From assembly GCA_963170155.1 (NCBI GenBank), contig CAUJGP010000012.1, forward strand, positions 1 through 64,000: a stretch of DNA of 64,000 bases, written 5' to 3'. The notes below the pieces were generated by a model. The model worked only from the letters and a program-made list of their open reading frames with translations, made no database searches and was not told the origin of the DNA. The DNA is from Bdellovibrionota bacterium (lineage in GTDB: Bacteria; Bdellovibrionota; Bdellovibrionia; Bdellovibrionales; Bdellovibrionaceae). The first letter of the stretch is position 1. Every line of letters begins with the position of its first letter. Positions 17,390 through 25,977 of the stretch are shown here, piece by piece. Made by a program: the position numbers and the translations under genes.

Positions 17390-18856
17390 TTAAAGTTTGG
17401 TATTGGAGGGCAAAAAAATCTCAACCCTCGCTCCTAAAATCTCACCGTTAAGTCTTCTGTTTGAAACTTTAATTTCACCCGCCAAAGTCTCTGCAACAGT
17501 CTTCATGACTACGGAGCCAAGCCCAACCGATAAACGCCCGCCCGATTTAGTTTCAAGCTTTCTTGTTACTTTTCTTGTACCGAAGGTAGCCAAAGCTTCG
17601 TCACTAAAGCCCGATCCATCATCCTCGATGCAAATTTCAATTTTTTTCTCGTTATTAACTTTGGTTGAAATAGAAACGGTTGAATTTGCAAATGAAAATG
17701 AATTCTCAAGAGCATTGCGGAACAAGCGAGTTATTAAATGAAGGTCACCATGAATTTCCAAAGGAATGCCTTCATAATTTTGTTTTAATCTAATTTGTTT
17801 ATTCTGATGTTGGTAGCGAATAAACACATCATCCGCTGTCTCAGAAAGAACTTCAGAGACATTCACCAGAGGATATTGAACTTGAAGTGACAGTTCTTTT
17901 ATTTGTGCTAAAAATAATAAATCCTCAACAAGCCGTTCAAAATAATCAATTTCTTTAAGCGCAAGTTCGGTCATCTCATTTTGAACTTCTTGCGTGAAGC
18001 TTTGTCGTTTTGTATTTAGGGACTCCATCAAACTCTTAAGTGATGCAATCGGGGTTCTTAAGTCGTGTGCAAGCTCCTGAAGAAGGCGAGTGCGAGCTTG
18101 ATCAACAGCTTTTAAATTGAGAATAAGAGTTTCGATTTCATCGGCCATTGTATTAAAACGCATCATAGCTTTGCCAAATTCATCTTTTCTATCTATTTTG
18201 AATCTCGCTTTTAAATTTCCTCTATGAAGTTCAGAAATCACATGATCAGCCTGGATAACTCCCTTTTTAACACCGTTGTAAATAATCGCCATTGTGGTTC
18301 CAACTCCAAGCAACAGTGAAAGCACCAAGCTTCCCAGAACAATAACAGGAAACAACATGAATCCCCCCTCTTTGCCAGGAGGGTGTTTTTCTGGTGGTTT
18401 AATAAGAAGAAATTGATCTGGGGTTCCTTTTAACTTTACTAGCACATCCTGCATTCGAGGACGAGGAGGCCCCAATGGGAGTAGTTGTCGTTTATTTTCA
18501 CGTGCCGAAGGAATATAGACAAAATCATACGGGTGATTTGGTTTTTCAATATGGCTCCAATCAAGGGTTTCCGTTCTATTCTCAGGGTAAATCACTTGCC
18601 CATTTTCATTGAGTAAAATAAGCGTCGGGATGGGAAAATCATCGCGCCATGAAGAAATTTCTTTCAGTGCTTCAACTTTATTCTGCAAATTCACTCTATC
18701 GATCACTCGAGCGAAAAACAACGGTGGTGAAAACTCTTTGTTTGAAGTTATGGCTTTCATAACGAAAGAACTAAGAACAAAACCGAGAATGAGGAAAAAA
18801 AACAATAATGTTGAAGCGAGTAAAAAATATTTTCGGTAAATTCGATGAAAAATCAA
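17390..18856 (-). CDS. Membrane sensor histidine kinase with HAMP
   Basis: A 488-residue two-TM kinase: TM1 about 12-34, a periplasmic sensor of about 130 residues, TM2 about 168-193 (FPVIVLGSLVLSLLLGVGT), HAMP to about 250, then HisKA with LAHDLRTPIASL, N-box FRNALENSFSF, D-box EDDGSGFSDE and a G2-like GLGSVVMKT. It should phosphorylate the regulator encoded directly upstream (overlap 4 bases). The periplasmic domain carries a Pro-rich stretch (PLGPPRPR) and PENRTE; the signal is unknown. The nearest exported candidate partner is the Cys-repeat protein at 19782. Confidence 0.93.
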   Translation of the reverse strand: MIFHRIYRKYFLLASTLLFFFLILGFVLSSFVMKAITSNKEFSPPLFFARVIDRVNLQNKVEALKEISSWRDDFPIPTLILLNENGQVIYPENRTETLDWSHIEKPNHPYDFVYIPSARENKRQLLPLGPPRPRMQDVLVKLKGTPDQFLLIKPPEKHPPGKEGGFMLFPVIVLGSLVLSLLLGVGTTMAIIYNGVKKGVIQADHVISELHRGNLKARFKIDRKDEFGKAMMRFNTMADEIETLILNLKAVDQARTRLLQELAHDLRTPIASLKSLMESLNTKRQSFTQEVQNEMTELALKEIDYFERLVEDLLFLAQIKELSLQVQYPLVNVSEVLSETADDVFIRYQHQNKQIRLKQNYEGIPLEIHGDLHLITRLFRNALENSFSFANSTVSISTKVNNEKKIEICIEDDGSGFSDEALATFGTRKVTRKLETKSGGRLSVGLGSVVMKTVAETLAGEIKVSNRRLNGEILGARVEIFLPSNTKL

Positions 18857-19521
18857 GTCTTCTCCAATCTATACCCTAACCCATAAACTGAAGAAATTTT
18901 GATGTTAGTGACCCCAGCAGCTTTAAATCGAGATCTCAAATGGCTCACATGTGAATCAATAGTGCGATCAAAGATATCTCCGTCCTTATCAATATGCTCC
19001 ATTAAGGCTTCCCGTGTAACAATCATTTCAGCCCTTTGAATAAGAAAGTGCAAAACATCAAACTCTCTTCGGTTCATTTCAATATTCGATTCTTTGAATT
19101 TTACTATTCTTTGGTCATGAAGAAGCAATAAGTCGCTATATCGCGTTTGAGCTTCTCTCACTTGTGGCTCTCTGAGGACGGCTTTGATCCTGGCGACAAG
19201 CTCCCGATTACTGAATGGTTTTTTCATATAGTCATTAGCGCCCTGCTGCAAGCCTTCAATAAGTGAATCCTCATCACTTTGCGCTGTTAAAATTATGATC
19301 GGCAAACGAGATCCACTGTTACGAACTTCATTCAGAAAATCAAATCCACTCCCGTCAGTTAAACCTAAATCAAGAATAACAAGCCCTAGTTTTTCTTTCT
19401 GATTTTTATCGAATGCTGACTTTAGGTTGTCTGCCCATACAATAGCATACCCTTCAGCCTGAAGAGTCAGCTGAAGTCCTCGAGCTAATACAGGATCATC
19501 CTCTACAAGAAGTATATTCAT
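18853..19521 (-). CDS. OmpR/PhoB-type response regulator
   Basis: A 222-residue regulator: receiver 1-118 with E7/D8/D9 pocket, phosphoacceptor D51 (VILDLGL), and K in MKKPFS; winged-helix DNA-binding domain about 130-222 with FDVLHFLIQRAE, DRTIDSHVSHLRSRF and SSVYGLGYRL, the standard OmpR pattern. It is the cognate partner of the kinase just downstream, with which it overlaps by 4 bases. Target genes are not readable here; the periplasmic Cys-repeat protein gene, same strand, starts 842 bases upstream and may belong to the same regulon. Confidence 0.95.
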   Translation of the reverse strand: MNILLVEDDPVLARGLQLTLQAEGYAIVWADNLKSAFDKNQKEKLGLVILDLGLTDGSGFDFLNEVRNSGSRLPIIILTAQSDEDSLIEGLQQGANDYMKKPFSNRELVARIKAVLREPQVREAQTRYSDLLLLHDQRIVKFKESNIEMNRREFDVLHFLIQRAEMIVTREALMEHIDKDGDIFDRTIDSHVSHLRSRFKAAGVTNIKISSVYGLGYRLEKT

Positions 19522-19781
19522 TGTTAAATTCCTATCTCAACGAATTCATCGTCAAATATAATAAAAATTTTAGTCCGAGGGCTCACTTATCTCTCATGTT
19601 CATTATAAATATAAGACCCATACTGATGAAAGGCTTTTCCTTGGACAGAAGTTCTGGTTGTCACTCCAAATGGAATATAAAATTATTTGCCTCCACTAAA
19701 GTAGATATGGCCCCCCATGCTTAAAAGGATGAATGGCATCATAAGACAAGGGGCAGTCGTAAACTCACCTTTAATTTGTAT

Positions 19782-20363
19782 TTATTTCGTCGAACTTGCC
19801 ATACGCTCAACCTCTTGAGTCGACCTCATGACAGACTGAGGATTATCGCGCAAAAACTGCCGAACTTGATTCTTTACTGGCGTGTCTTTTGTTGTATAAA
19901 ATAATTTCTGAATCGACTCTCTCACTGTATCTTTCTCTTCATCTGTGGTTGCTGCAGCATACTTGGCTCTTAAAGCTGATAAATCATTATTAGAGCCTTG
20001 ATGAGGACGCTCAATACCACAGGCGCTTAATGCTGCATCCATTTGCTCACGCGAAGGACGATCACCACGGCCAGGCTGACCTATTTTTTCTTTAAGGCAA
20101 TGGCGCTGCTCTTCTGTGAAATTGGGGCTAAAACCATCGCCATGCCTTCCTCCAGGACCGCCGTGTTTTGGTGCTTGAATTCCACAAGCTTCAAAAGCAG
20201 ATTTCATCTGCTCAGGGTTAGGACGAACCCCAGCTTCAGGGCTGCCAATTTTTCCTTCAAGACATCCGCGTTGTTCATCCGTCAATCGAGGTCCACGCTG
20301 TGCATGACCATAACCACTCACGAAGATTATTCCCAAAAATGTTGCAAAAAAAATTCTCTTCAT
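19782..20363 (-). CDS. Exported protein with two ~45-residue Cys repeats
   Basis: A 193-residue secreted protein: signal peptide 1-21 ending AQR, then two tandem copies of LTDEQRGCLEGKIGSPEAG...MKSAFEACGI (the second begins FTEEQRHCLKEKIGQPGRG...DAALSACGI). Each copy has two Cys, suggesting an internal disulfide. A helical C-terminal part with charged residues follows. The two repeats are separated by a Gly/His-rich linker (KHGGPGGRHGDG). No family recognised. AAGGAGG precedes the ATG by 6 bases. It lies upstream of the two-component genes on the same strand, so could be a periplasmic accessory or target of that system (inference). Confidence 0.78.
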   Translation of the reverse strand: MKRIFFATFLGIIFVSGYGHAQRGPRLTDEQRGCLEGKIGSPEAGVRPNPEQMKSAFEACGIQAPKHGGPGGRHGDGFSPNFTEEQRHCLKEKIGQPGRGDRPSREQMDAALSACGIERPHQGSNNDLSALRAKYAAATTDEEKDTVRESIQKLFYTTKDTPVKNQVRQFLRDNPQSVMRSTQEVERMASSTK

Positions 20364-20589
20364 ATTTCCTCCTTATTTTTTATTTACATCTCGTAACTTT
20401 TAACATCCGAGGACCAATTTAGGATGAACTATAATCTATGAATAATTATGGAAAAATACGTTTATTAAAGTTTTAATGTCTCATTGAATCTCAGAGCGAG
20501 AAAAAATTGAACCTAGACCATTGTCTTAAATTGAAGAGCTTCCAAGCTCTTTCCATAGTTCATCATTATTCTCCATTTACTGTTGTGGA

Positions 20590-21855
20590 ATGTTATCTGA
20601 ACAAAATTTAGATCTAAAACAGTCGTCAGGAGTTAATCAGAGGTTACAACTGGCTGCTGTTCCTTCAACTTCACTGCAGAAACGATCTTCAATCTGGAAT
20701 CCTCTTTCGGATTTTTGGGCTTTAGGAGGTCTCAGCATCCTACTCTGTATAGTCTTGCACATTGCCAATTTTTTCAGAGACGATCTTCCTGTCCTTCAAA
20801 TGAGATTTATGCAGCTCTTTGCTGTTTTTTCTATCCTCTCTATCGTATGCAATCACCCCCATTTCTTAGTTTCATATCGCTTTGGATACGGGCGTGGATT
20901 TAAGTTTATTTTCAAAAATTGGTTCGCACTGATTGTTGTCCCACTGGTGTTAATGGCGACTTATGCCGTGGCTTATTTTAAATTTGATACGGAGATATCC
21001 CAATCACCCTACATATTGAGTTTAAACTCTCTGATGACTCATATAGGATTGAGCTTCAGATTTGGGGCATCCGATAAACTCGGAGCAGAAATTATGAGCC
21101 TCTCAATTTGGTTCATGTATTTTACCGTCGGTTGGCACTACTGTAAACAAGTTTACGGATGCATGATGGTCTATGCCTTTTACGATGGATATACCCTGAA
21201 GCCATGGCAAAGAGGGCTGTTTAAATGGAGTGTGGTCAGCGTCGCAATCTATCAATTTATATATATGACTCATCTCATGGAACAACACTCCCTGGACGGC
21301 AACATTCAAGATTTAAGGTTTCAAGGTTTTTCTCTGACGCCGATTGGACTTCCTGAATGGATGCTAGGATGGTCTACCTTAATTATGGCTATTCTTGCAG
21401 CCGGTGGGGTTATAATACTGATTCTGAATTATCAAAAATCCAAACAGTTGCCATCTTGGAACTTTCTCATTCCATGGATTGCATTTTATGTCTGGTGGGT
21501 GCCCATCTCTCACCTTCCTGAATATTACCTTGCAATGGTACCATTCTTTCATTCACTTCAATATCTTCCCTTTGCTCTTCGCATGGAAAGCACAAAAATC
21601 AAACGGAATCGCTGGTACAATGCTCAGGCTTCGTTGCGTATTCTACTTCTTTTAGCCGCGGGACTCTGGGCTTTTGAACTTATCCCATCCATTCTCGATA
21701 AAAAACTTGAAACGGATGTTTATCAATCGGCTTGGTTCTTTACTTCCGCATTTGCTGTATTCTTAAATATTCATCACTTCTTTATCGATTCTGTCGTTTG
21801 GAAGCTCAAGAATAAAGATGTCAGAGACAGTCTTCTCTATGAAACAAAATCCTAA
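20590..21855 (+). CDS. Polytopic membrane protein, His-rich, unknown
   Basis: A 421-residue protein with about nine hydrophobic segments (for example SILLCIVLHIANFF, VIILILNYQ) and a soluble N-terminus of 35 residues. Conserved-looking histidines sit at or near the membrane: CNHPHFLVSYRF, GWHYCKQVYG, PFFHSLQYLPFAL and NIHHFFIDSVVWK. Such paired His could bind metal as in fatty-acid hydroxylases, but the order does not match any family recognised here. The region before ATG 20590 has only a weak ribosome site. Function unknown. Confidence 0.75.
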   Translation: MLSEQNLDLKQSSGVNQRLQLAAVPSTSLQKRSSIWNPLSDFWALGGLSILLCIVLHIANFFRDDLPVLQMRFMQLFAVFSILSIVCNHPHFLVSYRFGYGRGFKFIFKNWFALIVVPLVLMATYAVAYFKFDTEISQSPYILSLNSLMTHIGLSFRFGASDKLGAEIMSLSIWFMYFTVGWHYCKQVYGCMMVYAFYDGYTLKPWQRGLFKWSVVSVAIYQFIYMTHLMEQHSLDGNIQDLRFQGFSLTPIGLPEWMLGWSTLIMAILAAGGVIILILNYQKSKQLPSWNFLIPWIAFYVWWVPISHLPEYYLAMVPFFHSLQYLPFALRMESTKIKRNRWYNAQASLRILLLLAAGLWAFELIPSILDKKLETDVYQSAWFFTSAFAVFLNIHHFFIDSVVWKLKNKDVRDSLLYETKS

Positions 21856-21932
21856 TCGGCATCCATTAATTTTTCCACATTGTTTACTATCTCGCTCTGT
21901 GAAAAGACAATTGTTGACTCTTTTACTGAAAA

Positions 21933-21961
21933 TTGACACTAAAAACTATTTCCACAATTAT
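21933..21961 (+). promoter_or_regulatory. Candidate promoter for the Tyr/Cys-repeat lipoprotein
   Basis: TTGACA (21933-21938) is followed after 17 bases by AATTAT (21956-21961), four of six -10 matches. The start would be about 80 bases before ATG 22046. Confidence 0.35.
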
Positions 21962-22045
21962 TACACCATCTAAAAAAATCATCTATCTCTATAAGCTTAC
22001 GGGTTTACAAACAAAATGGCGCGCAAGTTGCTCATACATAAAGGT

Positions 22046-22618
22046 ATGAAAACAAAAAATAAATTTATCAAATTAGTCTTTCTAAGTTTACTTGCCATTT
22101 TGCAAACTAGTTGCAGCAAAGATTCAAATAGCAGCTCAACAGCAAATGTAGCAGCAGTCTCATACACTATGAATAATGGGTATTGCTATTCGAATACAGG
22201 TCAACAGGTTGCCACAAGCTATTGCTCATCAACAAACAATGGGTACTATTTATCAAATGGCTACTGTTACTCAAGCACCACAGGACAAACAGTGAACAAT
22301 AGCTATTGCTCATCCACAAATGGATACTACATGAGCAATGGATACTGCTATTCAAGTTCTGGCCAAGCCGTTAGTACCAGTTATTGCAATTCAACCACTA
22401 CAGGATACACATGGAACAATGGGTATTGCTATTCAACCAGTACGGGCCAAACCGTGAACAATTCATATTGTTCAAATTCTACTGGTTCTTCGCAACAATG
22501 CGTAGGCTACTATTATTATTACAACAACTCTGGTTATACGACTGTATATTGCAATGGAGCCGATTGCAGAGGATATACTTTATTGAATCAACAAGGAACA
22601 CAAGTATCTTGTCAGTAG
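22046..22618 (+). CDS. Lipoprotein with four 27-residue Tyr/Cys repeats
   Basis: About 190 residues from ATG 22046; an earlier in-frame ATG at 22016 would give a long basic leader. The signal ends in a lipobox LQTSC. Residues 40-147 are four repeats of exactly 27 residues with the frame GYCYS..TGQ.V..SYCS, so each carries two Cys and many Tyr, Asn, Ser and Thr. A C-terminal part (YYYYYNNSGYTTVYC, NGADCRGY) has further Cys. The pattern suggests a rigid, disulfide-linked surface lipoprotein; the function is unknown. Only a weak ribosome site (AAAGG) precedes 22046. Confidence 0.78.
   Translation: MKTKNKFIKLVFLSLLAILQTSCSKDSNSSSTANVAAVSYTMNNGYCYSNTGQQVATSYCSSTNNGYYLSNGYCYSSTTGQTVNNSYCSSTNGYYMSNGYCYSSSGQAVSTSYCNSTTTGYTWNNGYCYSTSTGQTVNNSYCSNSTGSSQQCVGYYYYYNNSGYTTVYCNGADCRGYTLLNQQGTQVSCQ
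22163..22486 (+). repeat. Four 81-base in-frame repeats
   Basis: Repeats at 22163-22243, 22244-22324, 22325-22405 and 22406-22486 encode the four 27-residue units. Length is constant while bases differ, so selection on the protein unit seems likely rather than recent duplication alone. Confidence 0.85.
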
Positions 22619-22950
22619 CCTTTTGATAACATGTAAAAACAAACAAAAGTTATTCTCTTACCCTGATAAAATATGACAACATTTGTCTCTATCTATGGTG
22701 TTTGACAACTTTTACTTAAATAAGTGAAATCATGTTGAAATATTTTTTTATATTCAAGCATCATGTCAAAATTTTTGAAATCAATTTTTATTTACCCTCC
22801 TGAAAATGGGATTGAGCGAATTTCTGTAACGAATCAACTTGATGTTATTACATGATTTTCTCCCATCCATTTTCCCTCTTATAATTTGGCCTCATTTTTG
22901 AATAGAAAAAGGTTGGTCAAGAAGATTTCAACGGTATTTTAAGGAGTATT
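22619..22950. other. Intergenic region before a lipoprotein gene
   Basis: This 332-base AT-rich region has TTGACA (22702) with TGAAAT (22725-22730) 17 bases later, a weak promoter candidate about 220 bases before ATG 22951. No hairpin terminator or RNA gene is seen. Confidence 0.4.
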
Positions 22951-23400
22951 ATGGAACAAAAAAACAGGATTTCATTGAAGGGTTTTTTAGTATTCCTCTT
23001 TCCCGCTGCATTCCTGATTGGTTGTGGCGAGCGAGAATGCACGCAAAAAGTCCAAGATGTTGCCTACATCCATAATCATACAAGAGCTAATTTTTATTTT
23101 CAGGTTTGCAAGGGAGGATTTGGCGAGAGTCGAGTTCACGTTCAACCCACAACTTCTGGCTTTGTTAATCTAGGAACACGAGAACAAACGGTCAGTAAAT
23201 CCGATGCCTTTGGCGTTTGCAAAACCAAGGACCTCAGAGATGAAACAACAGTCTTAAGTCTAGCTCCCAGTAGCGTTGGAACTGTTCTTCTTTGCTACCG
23301 CCAGATCGATAACTCCTATGCTCTTATGCCCGTAAGTCCTGCAGGCTGCCCCGCTGGCTATATAGAACACTCATCTCCTGAGGCCTGCCCCCATTTTTGA
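22951..23400 (+). CDS. Small Cys-rich lipoprotein
   Basis: A 149-residue exported lipoprotein. Signal peptide with lipobox LIGC (FLVFLFPAAFLIGC), then about 120 residues containing eight Cys after the lipid Cys (VCKGGFGESRV, FGVCKTKDL, LLCYRQ, AGCPAGYIE, EACPHF). The strand-like composition (VLLCYRQIDNSYALMPV) suggests a compact disulfide-rich beta domain. AAGGAG is 6 bases before the ATG. No family recognised; no obvious operon partner. It may be an anchored envelope protein facing the periplasm or surface. Confidence 0.75.
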   Translation: MEQKNRISLKGFLVFLFPAAFLIGCGERECTQKVQDVAYIHNHTRANFYFQVCKGGFGESRVHVQPTTSGFVNLGTREQTVSKSDAFGVCKTKDLRDETTVLSLAPSSVGTVLLCYRQIDNSYALMPVSPAGCPAGYIEHSSPEACPHF

Positions 23401-23564
23401 CAATTATTCTCTGTCGATAACTCTGATTTCTCTCCAACTCAACAATGACAAAAGTATGGGAAAAATGGTGGTTTCATGGGTTATAAAATAGCTTTTGAAT
23501 GATCAACAGCAAAAATGTTTAATTCTTGCCCAAAACCATTGAATCTACTATTCTTTCCCTATCT

Positions 23565-23795
23565 ATGAAGTGCAATGTTTCATTCTTTGATCGATTTATC
23601 CGCTTTCTTTTTGGTGTTACTCTTTCAGCCTGGGGCTTTGCTGGAGGTCCAATCTGGACTTACGCTGGAGTCTATTTACTCTTTACGTCAGGTTGGGGGT
23701 TTTGCCTATTCTATGGAATTTTGAAAATTAATACGATTAAAGAATTAAAATCTCAAAGTCATATTATGAGCGTACCTGATCATGAACAATCGTAA
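23565..23795 (+). CDS. DUF2892 family membrane protein
   Basis: A small protein of about 76 residues with two membrane helices (RFLFGVTLSAWGFAGG and YAGVYLLFTSGWGFCLFYGIL). The RFIRFLFG...YLLFTSGWGFCLFY pattern, with the Cys after the GWGF turn, fits the DUF2892/YgaP-TM family. The start is uncertain: ATG 23565 lacks a clear ribosome site, and a TTG at 23526 lies in frame. Its end overlaps the Hpt gene by 14 bases, so they are probably co-translated. Role unknown. Confidence 0.65.
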   Translation: MKCNVSFFDRFIRFLFGVTLSAWGFAGGPIWTYAGVYLLFTSGWGFCLFYGILKINTIKELKSQSHIMSVPDHEQS

Positions 23796-24162
23796 TGTTT
23801 CTGATGATTTCTTAAAATTACAAGAACGCTATCGAATCAACCTCAAAGATAAATTCAAAAAAATAGAAGAGTGTGTTCAAAAACAAGATCTGACAACTCT
23901 GGCGGACTATTTTCATAAATTAAAGGGAAGTGGTCAAACTTATGGTTTTAAGCCTATTTCTGATATTGCAGCCTTAGTTCATGAACATTACAAATCACAA
24001 TCTCCTGACTTCTTTCAGTGGGCCCAAGTCGGCCTCTCTCTTCTCCAAAAAATACATCCAACTCTTAATACTCCCCCCTCGATTTCTCTGAATCAGTATC
24101 CGGAGTTTCAACAACTGGAATCATCAATGAAATCACTGATGAAAAAAGAAGGAGAATCATGA
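23782..24162 (+). CDS. Single-domain histidine phosphotransfer (Hpt) protein
   Basis: A 126-residue soluble four-helix Hpt protein. The phosphorylatable H45 is in DYFHKLKGSGQTYGF, the classical HxxKGSGxxxG box, and flanking helices (DKFKKIEECVQKQDLT, ISDIAALVHEHY) complete the bundle. Hpt domains relay phosphate from a hybrid kinase to a response regulator. The soluble receiver-kinase at 1482 is one possible partner but is distant. It overlaps the oxidase gene by 4 bases, an odd neighbour, suggesting its signalling may concern that enzyme or its substrate (inference). Confidence 0.8.
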   Translation: MNNRNVSDDFLKLQERYRINLKDKFKKIEECVQKQDLTTLADYFHKLKGSGQTYGFKPISDIAALVHEHYKSQSPDFFQWAQVGLSLLQKIHPTLNTPPSISLNQYPEFQQLESSMKSLMKKEGES

Positions 24163-25550
24163 CTCTTTTAACAGAACTTTATTCTTTCTTAAAACCTGAT
24201 CAGATCAAAACTGATAATGAAAGCCTTCTTCACTATGGTAAAGATTGGACCACCTATTTTGATGTTAAGGCGCAAGCGATTCTGTTTCCTGAATCCATTC
24301 ATGAGGTTCAACAAATCGTCTTTTGGGCTGTCAAAAATAAAATGGCTCTTATTCCCTCAGGAGGACGAACAGGTCTCAGTGGCGCCGCTGTCGCAACGCA
24401 AGGGGAAGTTGTTATTTCTTTTGATAAAATGAATAAAATTAAAGAGTTCAACAGCATCGATCGTCAAGTCACCTGCGAACCGGGAGTGGTTGTTGAAGAG
24501 CTACAAAACTTTGCCCTGCAAAAAAATCTCTTTTATCCTATAGAATTTGCCGCACAAGGATCCAGTCAAATTGGAGGAACCATTGCCACCAATGCTGGAG
24601 GCATTAAGGTTTTACGGTATGGAATGACCCGAGACTGGATTGTTGGCCTCAAGGTTATCACCGGAACGGGAGCTCTTTTGGATTTAAATAAAGGCCTTGT
24701 AAAAAATGCGACTGGCTATGATCTTCGCCATCTTTTTATTGGCAGTGAAGGAACTTTAGGCCTTATTGTTGAAGCAACCATAAAGCTTTCTATGCAACCT
24801 CCTCCACTTAAAACACTTTTACTGGCCTGTCCTTCTCTGGATCGAATCATGAGCCTTTATAATTTGTTTAAAGAAAAGTGCGTGCTCACAGCCTTTGAAA
24901 TGTTTTCGGATAAAGCTCTCTCTTACGTCTTAGAGTCCACTCAAATGGCTCCACCCTTTGGAACGCACAGCCCTTTTTATGCTGTTTTGGAAGTTGAATG
25001 CCCTCATGAATCTACAGAAGACATCATTTTAGAATGCTTTGAAAAAGGAATGGAACTTCAGCTGATCACAGATGGACTCTTAGCTCAATCGGAAGAACAA
25101 TCTCATACTTTCTGGTGTTTCAGAGAACAAATCAGTGAAAGCCTTTCTCGGTTCTCACCTTATAAAAATGATTTAAGCGTTAAAATTTCAGCGGTCCCCA
25201 ATTTTGTTTCTGAATTGGATCGTGTATTAAAACAATCCTACCCTTTATGGACAGTTGTTTGGTTCGGCCATATCGGTGACGGAAATTTACATATTAATAT
25301 TCTAAGACCTCCAGGAATGGGAAAAGAAGAATTTGTCCGAGAATGTCAAAAAGTAGATCAATTGGTTTTTGAAACGACTCAAAAGTTTTCCGGCAGCATT
25401 TCAGCAGAACACGGTGTCGGACTCACCAAAAAACCTTTTTTGCATTTCTCCCGCTCCCAAGAGGAAATTCAAATTTTAAAACAAATAAAAACTGTGTTTG
25501 ACCCTTTGAACATTATGAACCCAGGGAAAATCATCGACAGCGCCCATTAA
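24159..25550 (+). CDS. FAD-linked oxidase, GlcD / D-2-hydroxyacid dehydrogenase type
   Basis: A 463-residue FAD enzyme. The PCMH FAD domain (about 35-215) has LIPSGGRTGLSGAAV and GSSQIGGTIATNAGGIKVLRYG split as QIGGTIATNAGG and KVLRYGMTRDW; the C-terminal domain has VWFGHIGDGNLHINI and SAEHGVGLTKKPFL, with the closing FDPLNIMNPGKI. These are the hallmarks of GlcD/LDH-type flavoproteins oxidising glycolate, D-lactate or 2-hydroxyglutarate and feeding electrons to quinone. Which substrate is not decided by the motifs. It overlaps the Hpt gene by 4 bases. No GlcE/GlcF partners are present. Confidence 0.92.
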   Translation: MTLLTELYSFLKPDQIKTDNESLLHYGKDWTTYFDVKAQAILFPESIHEVQQIVFWAVKNKMALIPSGGRTGLSGAAVATQGEVVISFDKMNKIKEFNSIDRQVTCEPGVVVEELQNFALQKNLFYPIEFAAQGSSQIGGTIATNAGGIKVLRYGMTRDWIVGLKVITGTGALLDLNKGLVKNATGYDLRHLFIGSEGTLGLIVEATIKLSMQPPPLKTLLLACPSLDRIMSLYNLFKEKCVLTAFEMFSDKALSYVLESTQMAPPFGTHSPFYAVLEVECPHESTEDIILECFEKGMELQLITDGLLAQSEEQSHTFWCFREQISESLSRFSPYKNDLSVKISAVPNFVSELDRVLKQSYPLWTVVWFGHIGDGNLHINILRPPGMGKEEFVRECQKVDQLVFETTQKFSGSISAEHGVGLTKKPFLHFSRSQEEIQILKQIKTVFDPLNIMNPGKIIDSAH

Positions 25551-25977
25551 AACCCCATTGCGTTCTCTTCATCCAGTAAATCCTCAATCCCATTCGAGAA
25601 ACATGCATCTTGATGAAGGGATGACGAAAAAAGAGTTACCACACTTGACTAAAAGATCGACACCGCTCTGCAAAGAAAACGGCTAAAAAGAATCTCATTT
25701 GATGACTTTTGTTAAATCCAAAAACTAAATAATATTTAATTAAATGCGAGATTTATGCAAAACCTTCACTCCAACTCCAACCCCTTTTTAACTTTTTACT
25801 CCTAAATAGGCCTCAATATTGCATCTACTTTTAAGTGTTAGGTTTATTTGCTTTCAATCAGAAGTTGTTACTGGTTATCGGCGCGAAATTGGAAATTCTT
25901 TTTATGACTAATGAAAAGAAAGCATAAAAAAGTTTTTTAGAAAGAAAAACTCTAAGAAAGGTTCTTCGGAGGAATTT
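25551..25977. other. Intergenic region before a barrel gene
   Basis: This 427-base AT-rich spacer lies between two plus-strand genes. No convincing terminator, promoter, RNA or coding frame was seen. Confidence 0.45.

Noticed and set aside
22163-22486. Possible CRISPR or satellite
   Set aside because: Unit length is 81 bases in frame with the lipoprotein; no spacer structure.
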